Below are positions 10,500 through 22,039 of a DNA stretch of 64,000 bases, piece by piece. Source of the DNA: Gadus chalcogrammus (taxonomy: Eukaryota > Chordata > Actinopteri > Gadiformes > Gadidae); contig NC_079415.1 of the NCBI RefSeq assembly GCF_026213295.1, forward strand, positions 28,683,681-28,747,680. Direction: 5' to 3'. The notes under the pieces were generated by a model. It made no database searches. It saw only the letters and a program-made list of their open reading frames with translations, and was not told where the DNA came from. How positions within the stretch are numbered: the stretch's first letter is position 1; every line of letters begins with the position of its first letter. The position numbers and the translations under genes were made by a program.

Positions 10500-11003
10500 T
10501 GTAACTGTCATCATTAAAAGGTTTCTGTAATTTAATTATTATTTTCATATTATAAGACATAAGGAAATTCATTTTTGTTTATATTAGTAATTCAATAATT
10601 GTGTTCGTTATTCAGGTTTAAAATTGTATTAAAATAGTTTGTTGAATGACGTCACTTGTAAGGCTGATGTTTTAGAAGATTCTCTGTCAGTTAGAGATGC
10701 GGCATGAGAGAAGGTGAACAGCTTGTGATACGCATCGCCGAAGAGTTTCAAAGTCCCTGTAAATAGCATGCAGCCAACGAGGTATGTTTTTTGTTGTTTC
10801 CCTGTATTTTGTTTTGCTTGTTTGGCTCTTTTTGTGCCATGCAATTTATGATTTTATGTAAAGCTAATGCCGTGATTTCTGTTGTACTGTGTGTGTATTC
10901 ATCTATAGTTTTCACGGTGGAGTTGGAGTAAAAGGCTGCAATAAAACCCGTCAAAGGAAACCATTGGTGTCTACCGAATGCTATTAGAGGGAATTACACA
11001 CTG
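10500..11003 (+). mobile_element. Probable 3' LTR of the BEL/Pao element
   Basis: Starts TGTAAC directly after a purine-rich tract (GGTGGGAG), as expected of a polypurine tract and 3' LTR. It contains ATAAAA near 10942 and ends around ...TTACACA. The 5' LTR is not in the window, so the boundaries are inferred. The following 'ACACTGGTTGTGTGTTGTCC' recurs at about 19109. Confidence 0.4.
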
Positions 11004-11032
11004 GTTGTGTGTTGTCCAATATTGCAGGTATG

Positions 11033-11110
11033 TTCACTTAATGTTTTTTGTTTGTAAATACCACTATACGATCACTTAATGTTTTTTGTTTGTAAATACC
11101 ACTATACGAT
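11033..11110. repeat. Two-copy 38-base tandem repeat at the LINE 3' end
   Basis: The unit 'TCACTTAATG...TATACGA' occurs twice in succession, immediately beyond the 3' end of the minus-strand LINE. Terminal tandem units are common in L2/CR1-like elements, but they could also be an unrelated duplication. Confidence 0.7.
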
Positions 11111-11211
11111 CATTTGAAGTTTGTGTTTGAAAGTGCAGAAGCAACCAAGCTTACGTTGTGTTCGAACAAATACCATGTATATTACAAAACTACAGTCTAC
11201 ATATGTCAATG

Positions 11212-14200
11212 TTACAGAGGCTTTTCTAAATTTCTGTACTTTGTGAAGATGATGTCTGTATATTTGTTTTTGAACTGTCTTATGCTTTGGCTTTTCTGTA
11301 CTTCCACACTTAACTTATTCCACAATTTAGCTCCGTAGATGCTGATACAAAAGCTCTTTTTCGTTGTGCGTGTGTGGTGGACCTTGAAGTTCAGCTGTCC
11401 CCTTAATTTATAACGTCCCTCCCTTTCAGAAAACATTGCCTGTATGTTTTTTGGTAGCATATCATTTCTGGCTTTGAAGATTGTTTGGGCAGTTTTGAAT
11501 TCAACCAGATCAAGAAATTTGAGAGTTTTGGACTGTATGAATAGTTGATTAGTATGTTCATGATAAGTTACATTATGGATTATTCTAATGGCTCGCTTCT
11601 GAAGAATACACAACGGTTGTAAAGAGCTTTTGTATGTGTTTCCCCAGATTTCTGAACAGTAATACAAATATGGTAATATTAATGAGTTATAAAGAATATG
11701 GAGTGATTTATTATTCAGGAAGTGCTTGGCTTTGCACAGGACTGAGATGCTTCTTGATAGTTTGGTTTGTATGTGTTTTATATGAGGTTTCCAGCAAATT
11801 TTGTCGTCAATGATTACCCCTAGAAATTTGTTTTCATATACCCTTTCTAAGTTTACACCCTCTATTTGTACCTCAATGTTTTCCGATTTTTTACAGTTTC
11901 CAAATATCATAATTTTAGTTTTATTTAGGTTTAGAGATAACTTATTTCTGTCAAACCATTTTTTTAGTCTACTAATCTCTACGGTCAATGTGGACAGAAG
12001 TTGCTGCAAATTTTCCCCAGAAACCAGTATATTTGTGTCATCTGCAAAAAGTATGAATTTCAGAGATTTCGATACGTTGCAAATATCATTGATATACATG
12101 TTAAATAACATTGGTCCCAGCACTGACCCCTGCGGAACCCCACACACAATGTCCAAGCATTCTGACTCAAATTGTTGCCTTCTCTCTAAATAGCTCCTCA
12201 CCCAATTCAAAACTACCCCCCGGATCCCATATTGTTCTAGTTTTGTAATTAATATATTGTGATTTATAGTATCAAATGCTTTTTTTAAGTCTATAAATGT
12301 GCCGATCGCAAATTTCTTATTGTCCGTGGCGTTAGTGATTTCTTCTGTGAGTTCTGTTAAGGCTAGTGCTGTTGACCGGTTTGTTCTGAATCCGTATTGA
12401 CTGTCGGTTAGTAATTTTTATTTATCTATGAATTTGCATAATCTGTCATTAAAGAGTTTTTCAAGAATTTTAGAGAATTGTGGGAGCAGAGAGATTGGCC
12501 TATAATTTGTGAAGTGTTTTTTTTTGCCAGTTTTGTACATCGGTATGATTTTGGCTGTTTTCATTTTATTAGGAAATTGTCCAGTTTGGAATGACAGGTT
12601 ACAGATGTGTGCTAATGGTTTAGAGATACCCGTAATTACCCTTTTGACAGTTTTTATGTCAATGTCATCACAATCAATGGAAGTTTTGTTTTTGCATTTG
12701 TTTACAACATCTATAATTTCTTTTTCAAGAACAGGATTGAGGTACATTGAGCTGGTGTTTCTCTTAATAGGTGTATCATCATGGGCTAAAGTATCTGTCA
12801 TAGGTATTTTTTCCGCTAAATTTGGTCCAATGTTTACAAAATAATTATTAAACTGATTAACCACCTCTTCCATTTTATTAATTTTTTTATCATTGTCGCT
12901 GAAATACTGGGTGTAAGTGATATGTTTCGGGGTATCTCTAATCACATTATTTAATATGGTCCATATGCTTTTAATATTATTTTTATTATTTTCTAATATT
13001 GTACTATAATATTCTTTTTTACATATTCTGATAATACTTGTTAACTTATTTTTGTATTTCTTATATTTATTTTCTGCTTCCTTAGTTCTGTGTTTGACAA
13101 ATTCTCTATATAGAGTGTTCTTTTTTTTACAAGCATTTTGTAATCCTTTTGAAATCCATGGGTAATTTTTATGTTTATTTTTCCTGCTGTCTTCCCTAAC
13201 TGGACAATTTTTATCATATAACTGTTTGAAAGATTTCCCAAACTTATCATATGCTATATTCACATCATTTTCTTTATATATTGAGTCCCAGTCATATGCA
13301 ATCAAATTGTTTTCTAATGCAATCATAGATTCCTCTGTTCTGACTCGTCTGTATTGTGGTCTGATGTCTTTGGAGGTTTTATTGTAGTTGCAGTTATAGA
13401 CAATAAATACAGGTAAATGGTCAGTGATGTCATTTATTAATAATCCACTTATTATGTTGTTATCTAGGACGTTTGTGAAAATGTTGTCAATTAACGTGGC
13501 ACAGTGTGAGGTGATTCGACTGGGTCTAGTTATTTAAGGGTACAGACTGAGACTGTATAAGGTGTTAATGAATTCGTCTGTCATTCTGTGCTTGTTTGGG
13601 TTCAGAAGGTCAATATTGTAGTCTCCACAGATAAACATGGTTTTATGGTTTGTTTTTGTACATTTTTCTGCAACCCAGTTAATGAAATAATCTATATTGG
13701 AGCCTGGAGTTCTGTACATGCAACTCACAATGATGTTTTTCTTTTTTTCCATTAATATTTCAAATGTAACACATTCAAAAACATCATTTATCACTGTTGA
13801 CATGTTCTCTACTACCTTGTAGGTGAGATTTTTATCTACAAACAAAGCCTCACCACCTCCATTTTTGTTTTCTCTGTTTTTACAAATCATTTCGTACCCT
13901 TCGAGTTCAAAGTCCATGCCCCTTTTATTGTTAATCCAGGTTTCTGTAATGGCAATAATGTTGAATGGCTGCGAGAATTGTCCGAGGTAATACTTTATGT
14001 TGTGAAAATTGGCATACAGGCTTCTGCTATTGAAATGAATGATTGCAAGTTTATGACTGGTCTTGATGGTATTATTGAATTGCTCTTCATTGTAGTATCG
14101 GCAGTCATTGTTTAAGATGTGAAAGAAATTAGTCTCGGGATCTATATCATTTTCAATGTCATGTGTGTGATAGTTACTGTGTTGAAAGGTCCGTATTTCC

Positions 14201-14271
14201 ACATCCTCATAATTAGCAATCCTTTGTGATAAATCATTCTGTCCAGGATATGTGTGAGTTGTGTTTGTCAT
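11212..14271 (-). pseudogene. L2-type LINE ORF2 (endonuclease + reverse transcriptase), two nonsense codons
   Basis: One continuous frame of about 1,020 codons on the minus strand, interrupted only by TAA at 13534-13536 and TAA at 12418-12420; no frameshift. N-terminal third: apurinic endonuclease-like domain with 'ITETWIN', 'CMYRTPG' and 'ICGDYNIDLL'. Middle: reverse transcriptase with 'NYRPISLLPQFSKILEK', 'DLKKAFDTINH', 'GVPQGSVLGP' and the catalytic 'FADDTNI'. C-terminal region has 'YCSEIWGNTY' and 'RAIRIIHNV', typical of L2/Rex-like LINEs. The intact protein would nick target DNA and reverse transcribe its RNA. The second frame upstream (ORF1) is intact. Two point nonsense mutations in an otherwise preserved frame imply a young copy. 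Confidence 0.9.
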
Positions 14272-14343
14272 CAGAGTGCATTTAACGTACCTGGTTTGTA
14301 GATTATGTGTGTATCTGGATTATGCCTGGGATGAGTGTGTTAT

Positions 14344-15027
14344 TTAAAAATCTCTGGGTGGATTTGATGTACTGGTACGAGGGTGGATAACTAGCTTGTC
14401 GTGGCGTAAGTAGGCTATATCACCCCTCTCTCTTGCAGCTCTTAGCTCTGGCATCAGCTCCTTTCTTTTTTGCCTCACTGATTCTGTGAAATCTTCATTT
14501 ATGAAGATTCTGGTTCCTTTGAGTGCCTTTGTGCGCTGTAGGATTGATGTTCTGTCCTTGTGTCGGAGGAATTTAACCACGATCGGCCTTGGTCGTTCAC
14601 CTCCAGGTTTCCCTGCGCGATGGGCCCTCTCCACCTCCACGTCCTGCTGCAGCTGTAGCTTCTCAGCCAGCACCTTCTTCACTTTTTCCTCTGCCTCTGC
14701 CCAGGTCTCTCCTGGGGATTCAGCGATGCCATCAAACACCAGGTTGTTGCGTCTGGACTGTCCCTCGAGGTACTCCATCTTGTCTGTGGCAACCAGCTGA
14801 TTCTCACACATTTTATAGAGGTCTGTCTGGGTCGCGCTGCAGCGCTCTGTTTGTTGCGCGTTGGAATTCTTTACTTCATCTACCTCCTTCTGCGTGTACT
14901 GCAGGCTGGTTTTAATGTCATGTAGTTCCCTTGATAGTGCATCTAAGCGTGTATTGGTTGTGTCCATTATATCTTTCACAAAGCCTCTGAAATTGTCACT
15001 TTGTTGCTGTATCAGCGCCATAAACAT
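14344..15027 (-). CDS. L2-type LINE ORF1 (coiled coil / RRM-like nucleic-acid binding protein)
   Basis: A 227-residue frame. About residues 10-100 form a coiled coil ('TNTRLDALSRELHDIKTSL'), followed by 'YLEGQSRRNNLVFDGI' and 'RPIVVKFLRHKDR..IL', the L1/L2 ORF1 RRM-like core, and a basic C-terminus ('RKELMPELRAARERGD'). It lies 72 bases upstream of ORF2 on the same strand, the normal LINE order. It would coat element RNA. No break is seen in this frame. Confidence 0.8.
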   Translation of the reverse strand: MFMALIQQQSDNFRGFVKDIMDTTNTRLDALSRELHDIKTSLQYTQKEVDEVKNSNAQQTERCSATQTDLYKMCENQLVATDKMEYLEGQSRRNNLVFDGIAESPGETWAEAEEKVKKVLAEKLQLQQDVEVERAHRAGKPGGERPRPIVVKFLRHKDRTSILQRTKALKGTRIFINEDFTESVRQKRKELMPELRAARERGDIAYLRHDKLVIHPRTSTSNPPRDF

Positions 15028-15132
15028 TTATTTTTGTTGGAGGAGTAAATCGCTCACCTGGGAAAGGGGTACGTATTCCTCTTCCACCTTCGCCTCCGCC
15101 TTTGACCCTTTGGGTGGCATTCTGATGTTTGG

Positions 15133-15715
15133 CTGGTAGCTGCTGCTAGCTGCTGCTGGAGCCAGGTGGATGGTGGCTGCTGCTAGCTGCTGCTGGAGCC
15201 AGGTGGATGGTGGCTGCTGCTCAAGCCTGTACCTGGTGGATGGTGGCTGCTGCTCAAGCCTGGGTCTGGTGGATGGTAGCTGCTAGCTGCTGCTAGCTGC
15301 TGCTGGAGCCAGGTGGATGGTGGCTGCTGGCTGCTGCTCAAGCCTGGGCCTTGTGGATGGTAGCTGCTAGCTGCTGCTGGAGCCAGGTGGATGGTGGCTG
15401 CTGCTCAAGCCTGGGTCTGGGTCTTGTGGCTGGTAGCTGCTGCTCAAGCCTGGGTCTTGTGGCTGGTAGCTGCTGCTCAAGCCTGGGCCTGGTGGATGGT
15501 AGCTGCTAGCTGCCGCTAGCTGCTGCTGGAGCCAGGTGGATGGTGGCTGCTGCTCAAGCCTGGGTCTGGTGGATGGTAGCTGCTGCTTGCTGCTGCTGGA
15601 GCCAGGTGGATGGTGGCTGCCTGTGCTGTTAGCTGTTGCTGGAGCCAGGTGGATGTTAGCTCTGCTGCTGCTGCTCTGCTGCTGCTGTTCTGCTGCTGCT
15701 GCAGAGCAGCAGTGC
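15133..15715. repeat. Complex GCTGCTG/'GGAGCCAGGTGGATGGTGGCTGCTGCT' minisatellite
   Basis: About 580 bases of imperfect repeats made from two alternating phrases, 'GCTGCTGGAGCCAGGTGGATGGTG' and 'GCTGCTCAAGCCTGGGTCTGGTGGATGGTA'. On the minus strand they keep an open frame rich in Gln, Ser, Pro and His that runs on from the end of the hAT transposase frame. It lies between the LINE 5' end and the transposase. Confidence 0.9.
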
Positions 15716-15723
15716 AAAACAAA

Positions 15724-15970
15724 TAGTCTATGTACCTCTACAGGCAATCCACGAATGATCCCTGCAGCCTTTGCACTGTTGCTAAATGAGTAGCTCAGGC
15801 GAAACATAGAAAGCTGCACTGAAAGTGACTCTCTGTTGAACTCTGAGTATTTCTCAATGACTGCAGCATCAATCTCTCCACTCAGAAGTGTCTCTTCCAA
15901 CTTTTGCAAAGTCAACAGGTCATCCTGGTTAAATAGCTCACTGAGCTTTGCATCTACAATATCCAGGACT
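15724..15970 (-). pseudogene. hAT/DUF4371 transposase, C-terminal part (split gene)
   Basis: The minus-strand frame reads 'VLDIVDAKLSELFNQDDLL' and 'LEETLLSGEIDA', the segment that follows 'YRGEFFK' in ZMYM1/DUF4371-type transposases. It is the continuation of the frame ending at 17800, from which it is separated by the TTAA element at 15971-17799. The reading frame resumes exactly across one TTAA. The usual C-terminal dimerisation motif is not seen before the frame runs into the Q-rich minisatellite. Confidence 0.8.
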
Positions 15971-17799
15971 TTAAAGGTTGGGTACGCGATTTGCGAAACG
16001 CCAGCAGATTTTGAAAATACACAACTCAAATGGTCCTACCCCCTCCCCTTCAACGCTGACTCTGACTCCCCCCATTCCAAGTACCTGGACGCGCAATCAT
16101 GCACGAGCGCGAACAGAGATGCGCGAGAGCGAGCCAGGCTAGCGTAGGTTTTCGTTTAACAACATGGCACTACATTCAGCTGTAAATTGCACCCAGTACC
16201 GCGGGAAGTAGGGGTTTTGGGGGTGCTGCAACACCCCCTGTCCGAGGCCCTGTCTTATCACAGAAAACGATCATTTCTAAAAACCAAAGTGGAGATTTCT
16301 GAAAACGCCGGTTATGTGTTGTCGTATCAACGGGGAGAAACGGGATTTTAGGTTCTGAAGCGTCACATTATGCACCAGGAAATGCTTAACGTCATGTGAG
16401 CATCCGCTGTACCGTATTGGTCCGAATATAAACACAAACCCCATTGTAATACGACCTATATTTGGAAAAAAGATTTGAAGCCCAGATCTTGATTTCATGA
16501 ATAAATAAATTGTATTAATTGAAATAATATACGAAAATAAAAAGGCATAGAATAAAACACTGCATTGCCACTAAACAGTAGTGCAAATAGGCCGTACTGA
16601 TGTGTACACCAAAGACTTCCTGACACTCCTCTGCCCCGCTGTGTTCGCTCTGGCTGTGGTCGCTCCGAACTGTTTCGGCCCGTGGCAAAGCGAGTCATCC
16701 TCGCTGCTGTCCAAGGCATGTTGAGACGCAGCATTTATTTAATGCTCATATGTCCTAGTGCTGAAAAAAGGTTATATGAAAAAGTGTGAGGGTAGCGGTG
16801 GTGCGCTAAACTTGTTCTGTGAGCAGCTGGATGTGAACCATGGTGTGAAGGAAGTGAACACAACGATCGATTTTCAACTGTGCGCGCATGCACTGGTGTA
16901 ATTGAGCTGCGCTGCTATATATCTTTTTTTATCAATGTGACGAGTTGCGAGTCTAGTGCAGGCCGGGTTTTTTTTTCCAGCACCCCCTGCTGAGAATACG
17001 TTCTCGCGGCTATGGTTGCACCAGATGTTATAAACATTAAACGGTCACATAAATCAATACTATTTTTAGAAAATGTATGTTTGTTTCATATAATTGTATT
17101 GGAAGTCCTGGTTTTCACTAGGGTTGCCGCGGTGTGGACATTTTCACACCGAGTAATAGCCTACACTCGTCTCAACACCGGTATTACCGAGTATAAACGG
17201 TATAAACTTTGAAACTAGGTCAACCGCCACACAAGCATCGGTTTAGACCCTTCTCGTCCTTCAGTTGCCGCCAACGTTCAAAAGCAGCGCCTAGGATTAT
17301 TCTTGATTTCAGTTTTTCTCTTTCAGCGTTTTTATTATCAATTACTCTCTGAAAAAGAGTTTTCCTTCTCTTTGCTGGTGGTGGTGGTGGTGGTGGGGAT
17401 TGTGGCGTCTTGTCTGCCATGGAAATGGTCTTCTACTGCTAGGTCCAAATGTGGATTAACTAGTTCCAGTAGATACCGCAGGATAACAACAAACAGGAGC
17501 TTGCTCTGGGTCACGAGCTCTGGGTCACGAGTACTGCACGAAGGGGTCGCGCGCGGGGGAGGGGGGGAGGGGGAGTGCAGTACGACCGTTTGATTGACGT
17601 ACTTACTGTCCAATGAAACTCGGTGGCAATGGATATGATTGGCTGGAGTTTTTCGAGCCCTGCACGTTCCACAGATGATTGACAAGTTTAATTTTCATGT
17701 CAGTACTTCTAACTCAGTGGCTGTAAGCGGGTTATGATAAGGATTTCAAGTAATTTTGCAAAAATGGCCAAAAAGGCAAATCACCTATGCAACCTTTAA
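15971..17799. mobile_element. TTAA-flanked DNA element, family 2, copy 1 (1,829 bp)
   Basis: Both ends carry TTAA. The left end AAGGTTGGGTACGCGATTTGC and the right end (reverse complement AAGGTTGCATAGGTGATTTGC) are inverted repeats. The second copy at 54280-56108 is collinear at a constant offset of 38,309 bases with no indel and, wherever compared, no substitution. The small open frames inside do not resemble a transposase, so it looks non-autonomous. It sits inside the hAT transposase coding sequence. Confidence 0.9.
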
Positions 17800-19072
17800 A
17801 GAATTCCCCTCTGTAGTGGTCCCTGGCACTTTTAGGCTGATGTGCCTCAGCTCCTTCAATGAAGCGTTTTGGGGGCGGTCTGGTCTGTGGAATGGTAATG
17901 GGCTTAACACCTAAAGACTGAACGACAGCCATCGCCTCTTCAAACAGAGATTTGAAACTTGCCTCATTTCTTTTGGCCTTGATTGAGGTCCTAACAACTT
18001 CAACAGCAGCCCTCATGCCAGCAATGGTTTCAGTTCTCTTCTGAAAAGAGATGTTCAGGCATTTAAGCTCACAAATCACTGGTGAGGCAAGGATGAGACC
18101 CAAAACTGTTTTGCCTTTCCTGAACTGCCCCAGCAGCCCATTAGCAGTAGATGCAGTATTTGAGGCACCACAAGCCATCTCCTGCAAGCTGGCCAGCACT
18201 GACCCATACTGTGACAAAACAGCTGTGATGGCTTTGCCCCGTACTGTCCATCTCGTGGGACACAGGGGTTTTATTGCAGTGCACGATGGGTTCTCTGCAT
18301 GTGCTATTGCTGCATGGATCGCCTTCAACTTCCCTGAATGAGACAAAAGGACTCCAAGCTGGTTGACCCAATCCAATGAGTCTCTGATCAGAACAGAGGC
18401 TAAGCAAACTTTCTGTGTGACCAAATGAGTACAGTGGTCTCCACAGTGAACATAAAGTGCTAGTGGCTGCTCTTGTTTTATCAGTGCCTGTGCACCAGCA
18501 TGCTTCCCAGCCATATTAGCTGCCCCGTCATAAGTTTGACCTCGTAAACCATGCATTGGTAAGTTTAATCTCAGCAGCACATCTTTAACTACTCCAGCAA
18601 GGCTTTTTCCTGATGTTTCAGTAACAGAATACATGCCGATGAACTCTTCATGGGGCTTCAGGTCATTGTCAACATAACGCAGGCAAATACTTTCTTGTTC
18701 TTGCCCAGATATGTCTTGTGTTCCATCCATAATAACTGCATACTGGTAGACTGGTAGATCTCTGATTGTATTCCACTTACAATACTGTTGCTCATTGTAG
18801 ACAGAATTTCATTCTGGATCTGTGGACTGATGTCATCTTTCTGGGACCTCTGCAACCATTTGGCTAAAAGGACATCATCCTCTGCCTTGTCTTTCAAGAG
18901 TTGATACAAATTACGGTTTTCATCCTCATGTCCTCTCAAGGCCTGTCCCTGTCGTGCCAAATATTTGATTGAACTCACGATTTTCCCCAGACAGTGCCTG
19001 TTGTCTGATTGTGTATTTGCCAAAGCACTGGACAACTGTGCATTTACAGGGTGATACACGTCCCCTCCGTCC
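17800..19072 (-). pseudogene. hAT/DUF4371 (ZMYM1-like) transposase, main part
   Basis: Minus-strand frames cover the DUF4371 domain and the RNase-H-like core: 'GKIVSSIKYLARQGQALRGH', 'NEILSTMSNSIV', then after a frameshift near 18750 'MDGTQDISGQEQ', 'LRGQTYDGAANMAGK', 'YVHCGDHC' and 'LCPTRWTVRGKAI'. The catalytic acidic residues lie in the 'DGTQD' and 'YDGA' neighbourhoods. The N-terminal TTF-type zinc finger is absent; homology begins at about 19072. The frame continues past the TTAA insertion at 15971-15724. Broken by one frameshift, one insertion and loss of the start. Confidence 0.85.
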
Positions 19073-19495
19073 CCCCGGTTCCTACGCCCTTGTACAGTAT
19101 ATATGTGAACACTGGTTGTGTGTTGTCCCATGTTGCAGCTAATAAACCAGTCCAGTGCTCCACCCAACCTGTCTCCGTGAGTTCATACAAGAAGCAGAAG
19201 AGCTGCAGTGTACCCAAGGTCACGCTACCACCGTTCACGGAGCGGTTAACCCCTTAAAACAATAAAGCTGCTCCCACGGAGCTCGGTATGCCAACACCAG
19301 GTGATGGCTTGCTTAACTTTTATGGTTAATCGTAAACTTTTTCGTTGTCAAAAAAAACTAATTAGCATTTACTTATTAGTTGTTGCATTTACAACTTCCC
19401 AGGTTGTCGAGACAACCCGTGTCTGTGATTCCCCGCCCGAAAACACAGCCTCCAGCGATTCATGTAACTTTACCAGTGAGTTTAAGACAAATACG
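19073..19495. other. Short LTR-like or repeat tail, no gene
   Basis: Contains 'ACACTGGTTGTGTGTTGTCC', shared with the region just after the BEL/Pao LTR at 10995, followed by AATAAA at about 19140. It may be a truncated LTR. No coding exon seen. Confidence 0.3.
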
Positions 19496-20904
19496 AGCTG
19501 TGTTCGAAATCGTTCCCTATACCCTCACAGTACTCACAATTCCCTTTATAGTGTTCATGATATAGTGCCATGGACATATTATAAAATGGACAATGTATTA
19601 AAAAATGGCGCCTATTCATTCCTATGTAAACTGCTCAATGGCGCAGGGCAACATCAAAGACAGATATGCTTCCGCATCATGGGTCTATGGCTACGCCCTA
19701 CTTCATGACGTACAGGATGCAGAAATACTCTTGTTTTTTAGCATTGTTAGCATTGTAGCATCATAAGCGAGAGGTCTGAGCGATAGCAGTCGCATTGTTT
19801 ACCGACCATGGAAGTAATCCCCCGATGATTCTCTATATGTTTAACAATTATTATTTTAGATTAGTTTGCCCCTTTTTGACTTTATAAGAAAAGCACCTTG
19901 TATATACCTTTTTGAATGTTAAAACATAAATAATAATTACCACTCTTTTTAATATAGGCCTATTTGTTTCTGAAACGAGAATCAAATGCCCAATATATAC
20001 ACAGACCCATCAGCTGGTGTACCTAGGGAACTCACAAGGTGTTAGGAAGCAAAGGAGTCTGAAATGACCCCACATGGTATCATGGACCTATTATGTGTGG
20101 GTGCAATAAGAAAGATATGATGGTGGCGGTGCCAGCCCCACGTCAGGTTTCAAAAACAAGTAATACTGAAACTGAATCTCAAACTTGATCCTGAAATGTA
20201 TTTAACATGAAATATTGTACAGGGAGAGGGCTGTGGCCCCAATCGATGGAGGAGGCAGTCAGGTGTGCAGGAAGACAACAGGAGTATGATGGACAGGGAT
20301 CTGACATGGACAGGGAATTTTTTTATTTAAACATTCAGAGGAAATCAGGCCTACTGTAGGCCTATGTCAATAAGATTAAAGATGTCTAGGATAGTATAAA
20401 TGATGACTGTAAATGGCAGGTGTACTTTGCTTTTGATGGAGCCATGTTATATTAATAAAAAGCATTTTATTGATGGGCACCTTTCAGGCCACTTAAGCAC
20501 ACCTTACATGCATAATTAATAAAATATTAAAAACACTTGGGTGGAGCGTGTTTGTCACTTATGTGAAAGAGCTGGAGTAACGGAATAAGATGCAGCTGGG
20601 CAGGGTGCTGAGAGGTGATACATGAGGCATGATGGTGGCATGGCAGACAAGTACAGGAGCATGATGGACTGGGATCTGATGAGGAAACAAAGATTTTCTA
20701 ACTTCAGATAAAAAAATATAAAAATACTGTGAAGTTTCCAGTTTATGCAAACAGAAGAGAAGGGGTTTAGTTAAGGCTTTGTATCATTAATAAGATAGAC
20801 TGTGACAAACAATCAATAACAAACAAAAAAATAAAACTAAGTCTTAGTTTAAAGCCCACTCACCAGTCAAGGTGCAGGCCAAGAGTGTGAACATAGAACA
20901 AAGA

Positions 20905-21062
20905 CTCACATCACAAACTCAGACAGTCACAACATGAAAAAAACACAAATACATGAAACATGTACATAACTACGAGACCATAGACCCACATCAAACTCAG
21001 ACAGTCACAACATGTAAAAAACATAAATACATGAAACATTTACATAAATACAAGACCATAAG
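20905..21062. repeat. Two-copy tandem repeat of about 75 bases
   Basis: The block 'ACAAACTCAGACAGTCACAACATG' to 'AGACCATA' occurs twice with few differences, within the AT-rich insertion of the fold-back element. Confidence 0.7.
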
Positions 21063-21667
21063 ATGTTAGGGTTTCTCTTGTTTTATCTTAAAAACAAAAT
21101 ACACATAACATTAAGAAAAGGGAAGAAAATAAAAGTAATAATAGATAAAGCTAAACGCAGTTAGTGATGGGCATACATTTAAATGTACAAAAATTACAGA
21201 GGTCATTGATCGGATGTGCTGTTCAAAAAGAAATGCACTATTAAACTATGCCTTGTGCTCCGTTATGCAAGCTCCAAGTCTACAATTGAACAATGTCTTT
21301 TTGCAGTTTTGAGTGCTTTGTGCCAACTTGTGCTCCATCATGCAAGCTCCAAGTATCAACCTGCTTAATAAACAGATTCCTTCCAACTAACTATTTACGA
21401 AAAATGCAATCAATAACTTATGTAGGTCTACAAATAAATGGTTAGGCCTACATTTCAACCAGCAACGAAGTTGGAGTGGCCTACACACATAAATAATTGT
21501 AATACGCCAACATTGTTAACTGTAGCTAAACAAGCTAATGAAAAATTAAATACCAACGCTGAAATGTTAGACTATTAACAATAATATAAAATGATACCGT
21601 AATGCTGCCGTTCTTTGTCTTTGGATCTTTTGAATAAATAGATCAATATATGGTGAATCACAATGAT

Positions 21668-22039
21668 CTGTCACGGTTAGCGGGTGGCAGGCAGGCAGGT
21701 AGGACCCAATCGCAGACAGTTCGGGTAAAAGGATCATTTATTAACTCAAAAGGCAAGGAACACCGAGAACAAGGAACACAGGTGAACACAGGTGACGCGG
21801 GTAACACCGGGAACACACAGGACCCAACTCACCACAAACTAAAATGACAACAAAGAAAAGACAAGGGCTTAAATACAAAACACACACAGGGCACGCAACG
21901 AGTAACAGCTGAAACACATTAGGGGAGGGAGCAGTAATCACACAGGAGGGAACCCTGACATGTGGAGAAACAAGACCGATACCAAAGTAAAACGGGTAAC
22001 ACACCAAAACAAGACCAGGAAACCGACAGACCATGACAG
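21668..22039. mobile_element. 372 bp MITE with GAT duplication
   Basis: Ends CTGTCACGG and CCATGACAG, flanked by GAT on both sides (21665-21667 and 22040-22042). The uninterrupted site survives in the opposite arm of the surrounding fold-back element, whose reverse complement reads AATGATCGCAAGCAGAGG across the junction. No coding capacity. Confidence 0.75.

Noticed and set aside
16277..17685. Small open frames inside the 1,829 bp TTAA element as genes
   Set aside because: They are identical in both copies only because the DNA is identical; none has a transposase or other known domain.
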